From Syngnathus acus (Eukaryota > Chordata > Actinopteri > Syngnathiformes > Syngnathidae): a stretch of 64,000 nucleotides of DNA. Below, one piece after another: positions 41,401 through 59,745 of the stretch. Location of the stretch: the NCBI RefSeq assembly GCF_901709675.1, contig NC_051105.1, positions 6,873,104 through 6,937,103 of the forward strand, in the 5' to 3' direction. Under the pieces are notes generated by a model. That model was given only the letters and a program-made list of their open reading frames with translations. It did not search any database and was not told where the DNA came from. Numbering within the stretch: position 1 is the first letter of the stretch; every line of letters starts with the position of its first letter. The translations under genes and the position numbers were made by a program.

Positions 41401-43249
41401 AGCTATTACAAACCAAAAATTTACAACCATTCCATTTTTGTTGCGGTGAGCATTTCTGACACTTTTAATAATTGTTTTAATTAAAAGATGCATATTTATC
41501 CAAATTCTGACAAGAGATATTTATTTACTTGACACTGCTCATTCATGGAAATCAACTTGGTAAATTAATTTCAATCCCATTTGTTGCCTTATGTCAAGAT
41601 GACGGTTGTGAAAAATTTATTGAATTGGAAAATGTGTTCTTAATTTCCCTTCATATCCCATCTGCAAAAAAAAAATAATAATTAAAACAACAAAGCTTGC
41701 TGTGGCCTTATGCACAACGCCACACAAGAAACAGGAACATAAAAAAAAGGAACGAAAATTAACATGCAGCCACTGCAAATGTTTGTGCCTGCATCAGTGA
41801 GACTTAAAACCGTCAACTCCCATCGACGTGATATATCTTGAATAAATTTGAATTCAGGGCATAACAATGTCTCTAATTTTGGGTCTTGAGCTGAAAAACT
41901 TTGGAGAGCCTTCCAATCAAGATGATAATCGCATGGTGCCTATTGATTCGCACAAATCTGCAGCACCGTTAGGGATGATCTCGAATTAAAACAGAATGAG
42001 TGAACGTATGCTGGGAAAGAGAAAATGGATTGGGAGTTGATGAGAACGCCCCAAAAATATAGAATCGAAGAAGTAGAAAGTGTCGGCCATGAACCCTCGG
42101 TATAAATAAACAAGCAGGATTTAACTTGTAGATTGAAAGTTTCAAACAGGTCTTGAGTGTGACAAAAATATTTTGTTTGCATTTCTTATTTTTATTAGAA
42201 GCAAAAAGCCTGTTTGCTTTGCGGTCTTCAATTCAAACTTCCTTAACAACCAGTGAAATTGTTTTGAGAAGCCAATACAGTTATTTAATGAGCTCTCCCT
42301 TCTACAATGGAAGCTTTCAAGCTTGAATACAATCCATATTGGGTTGATTTAATACATTTCTCTCATAGTAAATACATGGTGGCAAAAGAAATTATTTGTT
42401 CCCGAGTCAACTGTTCCCATCATTAAAACCAAAGTTCAAGTGTACAGGCAATGTTTTGAGTAACTTTTAACCATTCGTGTATATATTGTTTTTACAATTC
42501 AAAACAATTCCCGGGTGTCTTCAAGGCAAAAAATGCTTTCATCAAAATTCACAAAAGATGAATAATTATAGGACACGTTACAGTTTCTATTTTTATAGGC
42601 CTTAATCGAATTCAAATCAACATCGCAATATAGTAGAATGAAATATTCAAATCACAAATACAACATTTTGAAAAAGAAAAAGGCTTCATTTTTGGTTAGT
42701 CAGCAGGCTTAATTTTGTTAAAATATGTAGATTTTATTTATTTATTCAAAAAGTGTCTAGATACAAAATTCAGTGCTTAAGAAATGCAGTCCACGACTAG
42801 TGACGCTAACTGTTAGCATGTCAAGGCGTTTTCCATTATAAGATAGCATTACATTAGCGGCCTGTTCTTAAGGCAAAGTTGTTAAGTTGTTTGAAATGCA
42901 TAACGTTGAGGGGTTTTGCTCTTCTTTTCTCAGAAGAAATGTAAAAAAATAATTGATGCAGACATTTGTTACGGGTTCTTCTCAAGCAGCTCCTATAGTG
43001 TTGAATCCATCTGGTTCATTACACCTGGTCTACATATTGCTGCACCTAAATTTAGCCGCACTCTCCACAGACTCCTCATTGCACGGCTGTGTTATGACAC
43101 ATTTTGCACATGCGGCCAACCAGCTCGGAGCGGACGTCGTTATTTCGATCAGATCACCTTTGACTACTAGGCCAAACCTCGGAAAGAAGCTTCAATAATG
43201 TTTCCTCACAGGGGAAACACTCTCTGAAGAATGTTTGCGAATGGGTGCA

Positions 43250-43265
43250 GGGGGGGGGGGGGGGG
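43250..43265. repeat. Poly(G) run of 16
   Basis: A homopolymer of 16 G bases in intergenic DNA. It is a likely length-polymorphic and error-prone position. Confidence 0.95.
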
Positions 43266-43715
43266 TCCTATGATGTCTCCATGGAAACAGAGGAGGCTGC
43301 GCTTCATACCAGGGTCCTGCTTCTATGTGAAACGTGTGCAGACCATTTAATTTCTTTGAAAATATGAATATTTCAGTGGCCTACATCACTGTTTGTTGAG
43401 CGCAGGCGGGCAATGCAATGCAGGCGGACAGAGGGAGGACTGCGTGGAATGAAAGAAAAGGAGAATTTGAGTCATGAATGATGTTGAATTCATGTGCAAA
43501 TGCCAGGTGAGATGCAAAGGTGAGTTACACAAGTGTTCGTGAGAAATGTATAAAGCAAAAGGTGGGGAAACATCTTTTCTCCAACTTACAAGAAAATAAG
43601 ACAGATGGTAAAAGTGCAAGAAAATTAAAATGTATTTTTTTAAACTTGTAATGTATTTTTTTAAATGTAATTAATCAATAAAATTTTGACATTAATTATC
43701 CCGGTTACTACTTTA

Positions 43716-43850
43716 CAGTGATAGACCCATTATCGGCCGTGCCAATTATCAGGGCCGATATCCGATTTCGGCGCATAATTGCATCGGCCATTTTTTTATT
43801 TTTTTCAAATCCAATGGCTGATAAGCAATCAATTAAAAATAGTTTATACT
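43716..43850. repeat. hAT-like element end fragment (CAGTGATAGACC, ATCGGCC-rich)
   Basis: It begins CAGTGATAGACCCATTATCG and continues with GGGCCGATATCCGATTTCGG, a pattern typical of fish hAT-like repeats that start with CAGTGATAGACCGATATATC. No matching right end was found nearby, so the copy is truncated or decayed. Confidence 0.55.
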
Positions 43851-45225
43851 GAGATGTTAAGTTACTCTACTGGCACATCACACTGATCTGTTGGCCAGTG
43901 GATGCGTTGATTATACGCTTTTTTTGTTTCTGACCTGTTTATGACACCTCAAAATTTTCTTTCCAATACGTTTTATGCGCCAAACACGGCATTCTGATTA
44001 ATTTGTGAAATATGAATTATCCATCTCAGGGGGGTTCCATTTTGCCACTTGCTGTCGACTTAAAATGACATCACAGTTACTCAGGTAAATACTCTGCCCT
44101 GTGGCACCATGCTGCCTCTTACAGGTCAGTCACAGTACTACGACCGACATTTGGTGGGGATACCCAATTGTTGGAGGAGATGATTTTTTTTTTTTTTATC
44201 TTGTCCTGTGTTGGTAATCTCAAGTACACACAGTGAAGGACCAAAAGAGCACACACATCGATTCCTCACCGTGTTTTACAAATCATCGAAGATGGTAAAA
44301 TTCGCTATGTGTTTCGTGCTCCACCGAAGAGCAGCTCGGCAACCCTCAACGTTGGATTTAAAGTAATCTGAGTCTTCGGCACAGTGAAACAGTCCAATTA
44401 CTGGTGGCACACATCACATCAGCACAGCAGATTACACCCAATCGGCGCTAACCTGTGATTGTGCACAGCTGAGGCCGCTGCCATCAAAGATGTAATTTGG
44501 CTGTCGTGCAAGGATGTGTTTGCCGTGTGGTTATTTTAAAGAGAAGCCAGCGCAATCAAATCTTCAACCTGCTGCACACAACAAAGTTACTTTGGCTGGA
44601 CCCTGTCTGACAATGCATTAGCATGCATTTTCCATCCAATGAATTATTCATCATAAAGGCTCCTAATGCAGAATATTAATATTGAAATCACCATCAAGCA
44701 CTTCTTTTTTCACTTACCGTCTTTTTTTCCCCATTTTTCACCCTTTGATGGACTTCTTCACTCCCTTACTTTGTCATGCTCTCACAATTCAATCAGACTG
44801 AGTGCTTTGGTTTGCCCACCTCTCCTGTGCCTGTGCTCTTGCCCGTACCTGCCTTCAACCTTTCGTTGCGTTTAATATATATAAAATCTTAGAGCATATG
44901 CAGCTCACTCAATGCTAAAATTTTGGTTTGCAATTAGCAGCAAAAAAAGTAAAATACCTTAAAACATGCTAACCAGTGCACCACCATGCCGCCACTAAGA
45001 AAAGCATCCAAATAAGCGTCCTGTTTCCACATACATTTTCATCCGCCTCACTATCTGTGATCGTCTTTCTCATCTTCCGTCTTCATCTTCATCATGTGGG
45101 TGTTGCCCCGACGTACGAATCAAGTTGACTGTCATCCATTATGCATGTTCATCTTACTGACTCACAAACATATTGCAATAAAGGAGAGCAGCAGACTAAA
45201 AGATAGAAAAGGACGGAGGACATTA

Positions 45226-45255
45226 CACACACACGCGCACACACACACACATACA
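45226..45255. repeat. (CA)n microsatellite, interrupted
   Basis: ACACACACACGCGCACACAC-type tract of about 30 bp. Confidence 0.9.
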
Positions 45256-47407
45256 CATGCTGAATGATGACAATGTCACTGGCAGGTCCAGTCTTGTCTT
45301 TGGCTTTTGGCTAAGACCAACAAAGCAGATGCTATCTATCAAATGCAGCCTGAATCCACACGTTTATTTTGGAAAGGGATCGGGGGCACGGTGAAAAAAA
45401 ATCTCACTTTGGGCCCCAATGCTTCTCTTTTAAGTAACCACATGGTGAATGGTGTGTACACTCAACATCTGCTCTGTGCTGTTCTTCCATGCTATCAATC
45501 AAAGTCCAAGTGTGGAGAAAGAACAACCAACACGCACAGACATGCTGACCTTGGCTTAATGCGGCAAACTTTTAACCTCCACACTGGGTGACTCAGAAAG
45601 CAAAGCATGACAACACTTTTTTGCTTACGGACTCGTCATTCATCCTCAAGACTGAAATAATCCCGCTTGTCGGATTGATTTTCGATATTTTATTGTTGTA
45701 GTAAAATTTTTGTTTTTTTACACCTTAAATATAATTAAAAAATGAAAATGAACTAATTTAAAGTCACTTATGAAGGATTTACATAACCTTTGGATACATT
45801 TCAGCTTTTATTTTGTTTTATTTATTTATTTTTGCCATAACATTAGAATCAGATCTTAAAATTTTGTGGAGTATTCCAGACATTTTCTCTGGACCACTAA
45901 AATAATGCAGGTGCTGCTTTTTTTGTGAGCAAAATCCTACAACTTGTCGTTAATTACATGCTGCAATTAACTTCCATCCCTGCAAATAAACACGTTAGCA
46001 TGTCAGTTGTATTGACCTATATTGCATGCCTCCTAGCCTTACTTTATTCACACTATGAGTGTAGTAAAGTAAATATATCCTTAATGACTCCCGCCTCTGT
46101 TTTGCTTGTTCTTCAGAAGCTCGCGCGCGCAAGAGAGAGAGCCAGGCGGACCTTTGAGCGTCAATAAATAAATAAAAATGATTAATTGATGTCATCGCTG
46201 TTGGGAAAACCGTTCGGCGATATATGCTTTACATACACAAATCCAAAACAGCCTATTAGCACATCAGAAAGGGGGGCAACAGTTTTCTTTGCCGTTCCGA
46301 GAAAACTCAACCGCCAATTTTGATGACTCAAAGCATTTTAGAGAACTGCTAATGGGCTGACCTGCTTTTATCTGCGCAAGGGTCAACGTCATGATCAAGA
46401 TGTGCGGGAGGCTTTTTTTCTTTTTTTTTTTTAAGCTGTGGGAGGCTTGTTGCTACATGTGTGTTGAGGCTTCTTCGTCGGCTAACGAATACTATTAGTG
46501 GTTTGCATAGCTGATGTTCGAGCTGCCTGTTTTCCACGGAATGTCGCCTTCTCGGCTCAACGTAATTAACTCTTTGCCATTGGTAAACCTCGGAACTATC
46601 CATTACTACCACTATTTCAAGTGGCTATTTACTAGATTTGTGTAAGGTTTGAATTTTTCATTATAAGTAGTTTTGACCTGGTAGCATGTGGGGTAAACCA
46701 CTGACTGGTCAGTGGTGGGACAAATCTTTTCGTATAACATTTGAGGACAAATTCCAGAGTCTCCATTTTGTTGCCCACGGTCTCCTCTGGAAAATTAGTT
46801 ATGGTAAATGTAACCCTGCTCATGTTGTCTTACCCTATTACTGTATTATGGCTTTAGAAGCTGCAGTATTTATTACATTCCGCAGTCTCCACTTGATGCC
46901 TGCTCCGTTTTCTTGCTGTCCTCAAGCTTCACCAATTAGAAAGTGCCTCTAAATAATCTCCCAAACACCAGCCCTCACGTTGCAAATTACTGCCAACTTT
47001 CACAACACTGGGTACGTTTCCTCTGACCATTTGAACCGATGTGAAAAACATAAATTGGATGAAAAAGTTACATGCTGTGCTGTATGCAATTAGTCTGAGT
47101 ATGGCACCTCATGATTAAAAGAAAATGGAGCATATCTTTCATTTCCACCACTTCAACGGTACAAGTCCGAGCGGAGCTGACCGTCTCACACTGGAGGAGC
47201 CTGATGGTGTGGGTCACTCCAGTCTGACTCAGTCTGTCTGACTCAGCCACCAGCTCACATATAGTATTCCTCTATTGGAAAAACTGTTAATCTATTAGCA
47301 AGGCTCAAAATAAGCATTTTTTCCATCGCAGTTTGCAAATAAAAACTCTGCTCCTAATTAAAACATATAGAATAGCAAAATTGAGAATAAGACATTTTAA
47401 AGTTAGG

Positions 47408-47470
47408 TGATCGAGTGTTGACCAATCCTGGGTCTATCCCACCTCTCGGCCATTTAGTTGGGATAAGCTT
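47408..47470 (+). repeat. Fragment of the common fish interspersed repeat
   Basis: The words TTGACCAATCCTGGGT, CCCACCTCTCGGCC and TTGGGATAAGCTTTC match in order the 3' part of the repeat family seen at 30060-30720. Short and diverged, so family assignment is tentative. Confidence 0.45.
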
Positions 47471-48427
47471 TCTTTATTTTTTTCTCCCCACAAAATGATC
47501 CAAAACAATCAATGTCAATAAATCTGATAAAGATTTGGTATGGATAGTTATTCCGCACTTACAGAGTAGAGGGGGAAATCTAGTTTGTAAATCAAGTGCT
47601 GTAAATATATCACCATGGGTTGAAGTGTGCGGTGTTTGTCAGCTAATTAGCGACATGCATCAGCGGTACAGCATCTGTGATGCACACGCATGCACACAAA
47701 CAAACGCTGGCGGCACTTGATGGGCTCACAGGAGCCTTGTGGCTAGTAATATGGAGGAAGAGGAGCACCTAAACCACACGTGATGAAGCCGTTTCTGCAT
47801 TAATACAAAGCAAGGGAATAAAAAGTGCAATAAAGTAATTTGACAGGGCTGGGGGAATTGTCGCACTAACGCAAGCCTGTGTGGAAATCACACAGAAAAA
47901 AAACTGTTGACGCTCCATCACCTTCATGCGCCATCAAAGATGGCATCCTGGTGGAAGCGTACAGCTCGTCAAATGTGCAGAAGTGCACTAAAGAAGCCGG
48001 TAAACACTATCAAACTGGCTATGTTTGCTGCATGGATCTATTTGATATGACTTGGTCCTTCCTACTGTGTGCTCCTGCATATTTAGATTAGGCAGGCAAA
48101 TATAAGCATTCCCCTGACAGGCTGGAGCTGAGTGGCAGGTATTTCAAAGTTTGTATTATTTCTTTTCCACTTCTCATGATGTTGCCATGACAACTTGAAG
48201 GTAACAGGAAATAGAGAGGGTGGGGGTGGTGGTGGGGGGCTGCAACACGAGAAGAAAAATCACCCATACAATAGCTGATGTGGTTGAATAGGTACAAAAA
48301 AAAAAAAACAAGACTGGGTCGAATGCAATGATGAAACTGAAGCCAGGATAAAGAGGAGCTACGGCATCCTTATCATCACACTGCAAGGCACAGTGTGTCA
48401 AACCTTCTCACCATTCATGATTTAGGG

Positions 48428-48737
48428 CAGGGGTGTCAAACTCATTTTTGTCACGGGCCACAACGGGACTGTCAGCGCCTTGTATTATATATAGTATAGG
48501 CTACTCAACAAACTGATGCATAACTGGTTTTGAAATCAGACACGAGCAAAAACTGTTCAAATATTTTAAAAAGAAGAAAGGTCATAAAAATTGCAAAGTA
48601 TTTTTATTTTTTTTTAAGTGGAGACAATTTAGAATTTTAATATTGACACATTAAATCGATGCACAATTTGTCTTTGTGGGCCACATAAAATGATGTGGCG
48701 GGCCGTATCTGGCCCCTGGGCCTTGAGTTTAACACTG
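48428..48737. mobile_element. hAT-like MITE, second copy, inverted relative to 38443-38759
   Basis: The left end is CAGGGGTGTCAAACTC and the right end GAGTTTAACACTG. The inner right part (ATGTGGCGGGCCGTATCTGG) is the reverse complement of the inner left part of the 38443 copy. About 310 bp, no coding content. Confidence 0.75.
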
Positions 48738-51277
48738 ACTATTTTGGGTGTTAGGGGAATAAAAATACCAATACATGGATGACACTAGCTAAAAAGGTGC
48801 TTTTTGCATTTGTGATAAGCAGTGCAGTGTTCTTCTGGCAAGAAAGATATCTGTTTGCACTGCCTGTCACTATCAACATGAAGATAACATGCATTTTTCA
48901 CAGGGGACAGGACAGGGCGGAAGAGGCTTACTGTTATCCGGGACACTTCACATCCACCGCAACAGCACGGCCAGAAAGTCACACTAATGTTCGGACATGC
49001 GTGAGAGATTCTACACAGAGCGGTGACAGGGATATGATAAGTGGACAGGTTCTGCTCTGAAACACTGCTGAAGCTGGTCCCCAAGGGGGCACTGTGGACC
49101 AATTGTTCTTGTTTCAAGCATCATGGGCCGGTGCAAGCTTGTCGAGAGCTCACTTGACAAAGAGCAGAGCGGGCTATTACTTAATATTGCGCCATTTAAG
49201 TTGTTTTTATTTTGTACTCACCAGCTTCAGCCAGCAGCTGCTGGGGTGTCTCTGGGGAGAATAACAATAATGCAGGCTGGACAAGAGAAGACAAACTGCT
49301 CTAACTAGTTTAGAGAGTTGCATGCAGTCTGAGTGGATATGTGGGGACGAGGCAATCTCAATGAATTTTGGCTTGTATTTTTCTCCAAATGCTTTGACTG
49401 TAAGCGTTGGTGCTTTTAAAAATATATGCGAAGTGGCCCAACCACTTTGTAGCTTACATTGTACGAAGATAACCATTAAAAGATAATATATATTTGAAAA
49501 CATAAATACCCATCATAGCGCCCAAAACATATATTTTACCACATTGTGATCATTTGCTGTCAAATGCAATATTTTGCACCCAAATTATTTTTATTTTGGC
49601 TCCACGAGTGCTACAAGTCAAGTTCATGCTTTTTGTCTGCACAGCTATCAAACATTATATACAGAAGAATATTATTATTATCACACATCCAGTATTTATT
49701 TATGTATTATCCAACTGTCAGGTGATTATTGGTGAAAAGCCACACACATTCATTTAGTCTCTGAAAAGTGACAGGCATCGCCATGGCAACGATTCCTCTG
49801 GTCAACTTAGAAATGAGTCTGACTGTGAGGAAGCCACTCGAAAATCTGAGATGATTCACACTGGACTGGCAGACTCCATATTCCAAGATATATTTCAAAA
49901 GATGAGAATTTTTTTTCCCCTTCATTTTTGTGTGTGTACCTTGAGGTGAATCATACAGAGTCATCAGAGGAGAGCTGTTCTCTGTATGAAAGTCATTTCA
50001 AGGCTTGGCCCGTTTCCTCAAACGAAATAAATAGCTTCTATTCTAGTCTCACACACAGATGGGGCATTAAACTTTGATAAAGCCGATGCAAGGAAAAACT
50101 AAGATCACTATATTTTTCTTAAACTCATCCAATTCCATCAAATGTGAACATCTGCTATGATGGAACTAAATGAGCATGTCCTTTATGAAATAGCATTATA
50201 GTAGAAAATATACATTATATGCTTTTAAGGGGACATTTTGTTCAAGTTGTTTTGTCATATTATGAATTTTATTTTTTGCCACATTTGTGTTCACAGTGTT
50301 CTGTTTTAAACACAATTCATCAAGATGTAAAAATTTGTTGCAGTTTCTTTTTTTTTTTAAATACCACGTTGAATTCAGTGTAATTTTGATAGTTTTCTGT
50401 AAATGATAGATGGCAATTAAGAATATGTGGCTTTCCACATTGCCTGCAAAGTGCATAATAAAAATTGAAAGTAACAGATGCAGGCAAAGTCCAAAAACTT
50501 CCCTGTGCCCCTCCATTTCCCCGTGGCTCGTTTGAAGAAAATAACCTGCCGAGTCATTCGACAGTTTGAGGATGTCAAATAAAAGTGGGCTAAGATTGTT
50601 TACCCGAGTGGAAATCCTTCAGGCGGGCATTTAATCTCACACTTCTTGTTTCATTTCTGATGTCGACTGTTGCAGACAGCCGTAACAGAGAAATACATTT
50701 TACTAGGAAAGCACTCGCACGCTCTCACGCACACAAATCTCAAAGTGCAACTTTGGTTTTTAGAGTTGAAATGCAAAAAAAAAACCCCCGGCAGTTCTCC
50801 TTTTCCTGTTGTTAACCGCATTTCGGGTCATGTGTCGAAACGCCGTCTGACCAAATGTTTTGCACTCGCGCACGCGACAGATGCACGTCACTCCACCCCA
50901 GTCAAGTTGGCACATCCTTCATTGAGAGCAATATTTCATTTGGATCGCAGACGCTTCTCCGCACCCAACAGATGAGCAAGGAGTCTGCTTTTATAGTTCA
51001 CGCACATAAATATGCATCTGATTTTTAGGAAGGTTTCGACAAGAGAATGTGATATTTTGTCATTTTTTTTAATAAGTATGAAATATTATTGCATTATTAC
51101 TGCTTATTTGAGTAGATTTCTTTAAAAAATACTGTATAGATTTGGTCACGTTTGCATTGGGCCCATTTCTTTACATTTTGTAGAATAAAAAAATATAACA
51201 ATTCCATTCCAAAAAAAACTTTCTATCCATTATGCATTCAATGTGCTATACAAATATGACTATTGCCATTATAGTAT

Positions 51278-58203
<6,926 letters not shown>

Positions 58204-58283
58204 CCTGAATCAGCTTGTTGACTGTGTCAATACATAACATATTGTGCTTGTATGCATTCCCACATCATTTTAAGTGGCTTCTG

Positions 58284-58308
58284 CTTCCTGTTAGCATCTT
58301 ACAGGAAG
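58284..58308. promoter_or_regulatory. Inverted pair of ETS-type sites upstream of the CD101-like gene
   Basis: CTTCCTG at 58284-58290 and CAGGAAG at 58302-58308 form perfect 7-base arms around an 11-base spacer, 81-105 bp upstream of the CD101-like start codon. GGAA cores are the binding core of ETS factors including PU.1. Binding is inferred, not shown. Confidence 0.4.
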
Positions 58309-59289
58309 TCTCAGATATATCCTGCACAAAGCCACAAACTGACCACAACAATACGCAAGTCTGATTGTCACTCATAACTAAATGTCACTTTGCAGGACGT
58401 GATGGGTTATTCTTTTTTTTCTCATAGGTTTCCTTCATTGCCTCAATGCTGAGGTGATTAAAGGCAGAAAACACATAAATACACACATAAAAATATATAA
58501 TAAATGTCATAATCTGGAGTGAAGACTCATCAAATGACTCTTGAAATTTTAAATGGGACATTTTCAGCAAATGCTGCAACGATATACTTAATAAATAATA
58601 ATAATAGATAAATAAATAATTTGCAGGCTGTTTGTAATGACAACAGTGGCACTTAGTGGGCAAGGAAGTCAATCGCAGTACCAACAAAATACCCACCTGG
58701 AAGATATTTATAAGCTATTCAGAAATCACAGTTACAAAAGCAATATGTATTTTATAATAAAATGATGTGACAATAACCTTTGTAACTGGAGCAGGAAATT
58801 ATGTTATTTTTTCTCTAAATAATGAAAACATTCTATGGTCAACAAAGTTAAAAAAAAAAAAAAAAGCGAGGTTATGTAACATATTCATCAACATTTCATC
58901 ATTTTTACCATTAAATAAAATACAGTATTTGTTTGTCACATTATTTGTCACGTTTATTACTGCATAAAAAGAATAGTCTGCTTTTGTAATTTTACTTTTC
59001 CATAGTATGCTTTATATTACAACAGCATCAAGTATTTGTTTTACTTTTATTCATCATTAGATATTGTTAAATTAATTCATTGAAACATTTAATACAATAG
59101 ATTTGCCTATATTATTAAGACAAAAGAAATATAGATAATTATGTGGACTATAGAATAATAAAAATAAAATCTGGTACTAATCGCATGTGACACACAATTT
59201 TAAAATATATAATCCAGGCTTTTGTAGTATACTTTTTGAAAGTCCTCTATAGTGTCTCTAATGATTTGTCCCCGCGTGTTTTACATAGG

Positions 59290-59299
59290 GGGAATTTCC
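59290..59299 (+). promoter_or_regulatory. Exact kappaB-type site GGGAATTTCC
   Basis: It matches the NF-kappaB consensus GGGRNWYYCC at every position. It lies 205-214 bp upstream of the klhl6 start codon and 12 bp from a PU.1-type site. Use is inferred. Confidence 0.45.
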
Positions 59300-59310
59300 G
59301 CAATCTAAGT

Positions 59311-59320
59311 AGAGGAAGTG
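59311..59320 (+). promoter_or_regulatory. PU.1-type ETS site AGAGGAAGTG
   Basis: It fits the purine-rich PU.1/Spi-B consensus (AGAGGAAGTG). It lies 184-193 bp upstream of the klhl6 start codon, 12 bp downstream of the kappaB-type site. Mammalian KLHL6 is B-lymphoid, which makes such a site plausible. Confidence 0.45.
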
Positions 59321-59503
59321 TCTAAAAACAAACGTTGCTACATAACTAAGTGGGTAACAACAGAAATAGGAACTTTGCAAAGCAGCTGCAAGAAGCAGCA
59401 GCACACTTACAAGAAAACCACAGCGGTATATTTTGTGCATTTTTTTCAAGCAGTGCAGGTGCACACCCGAAGAGAAGCTTTGTGCAGGAGCTTCAGAGGA
59501 AAG

Positions 59504-59745
59504 ATGAGCGACTCACTAGAGAGGATGACAGAGTGTCCCTTGTCTCTCGCCGAGGAGGACGCGGGCCCAGATAAGGAGTGCGGCACAGAGTACCGCTGGG
59601 AAGATGGAGGTCTGCCCGCGGCACTGCAGAGAGGCATGGAGGACTTGCGAGTGAACCTCGAGCTGACTGATGTGGTCGTGTGTGTACAAGGACGTGACTT
59701 CCCTTGCCACAGAGCCATTCTTGCTGCGGCCAGTCAGTACTTCAG
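59504..59745 (+). CDS. klhl6: klhl6 coding exon 1: N-terminus and start of BTB
   Basis: 242 nt, ending in phase 2 (QYF plus AG) at donor GTAAAA. It encodes an acidic N-terminal leader and the first BTB strands and helix, [13 protein letters not shown]. The donor is followed within 12 bases by an A-run and a 13-base G-run, a likely polymorphic tract. Confidence 0.94.

Larger units (their letters stand above)
39961..51277. other. Intergenic region between igsf3 and the CD101-like gene
   Basis: About 11 kb with no supportable gene. It contains a decayed Tc1-like transposase fragment (about 40700-41400), a run of 16 G at 43250-43265, an hAT-like terminus at 43716, a CA microsatellite at 45226-45255, a fragment of the common fish repeat at 47408-47470 and an hAT-like MITE at 48428-48737. 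No tRNA or other RNA gene was recognised. Confidence 0.7.
58204..59503. promoter_or_regulatory. Divergent intergenic region between the CD101-like gene and klhl6
   Basis: 1.3 kb separates the two oppositely directed start codons, so both promoters and 5' UTRs must lie here or in undetected upstream exons. It is AT-rich, not a CpG island. Candidate sites are an inverted ETS pair near the CD101-like start (58284-58308), and a kappaB-type and a PU.1-type site near klhl6 (59290-59320). An acceptor-like stretch (pyrimidine run then AAGCAG) ends near 59453 and may close a klhl6 5' UTR intron. Confidence 0.55.

Noticed and set aside
59318-59503. Upstream in-frame ATG that would add 62 residues to klhl6
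   Set aside because: The added peptide looks like translated 5' UTR, covers the kappaB/PU.1 proximal region's downstream flank, and contains an acceptor-like site. MSDSLERM aligns with the known N-terminus.
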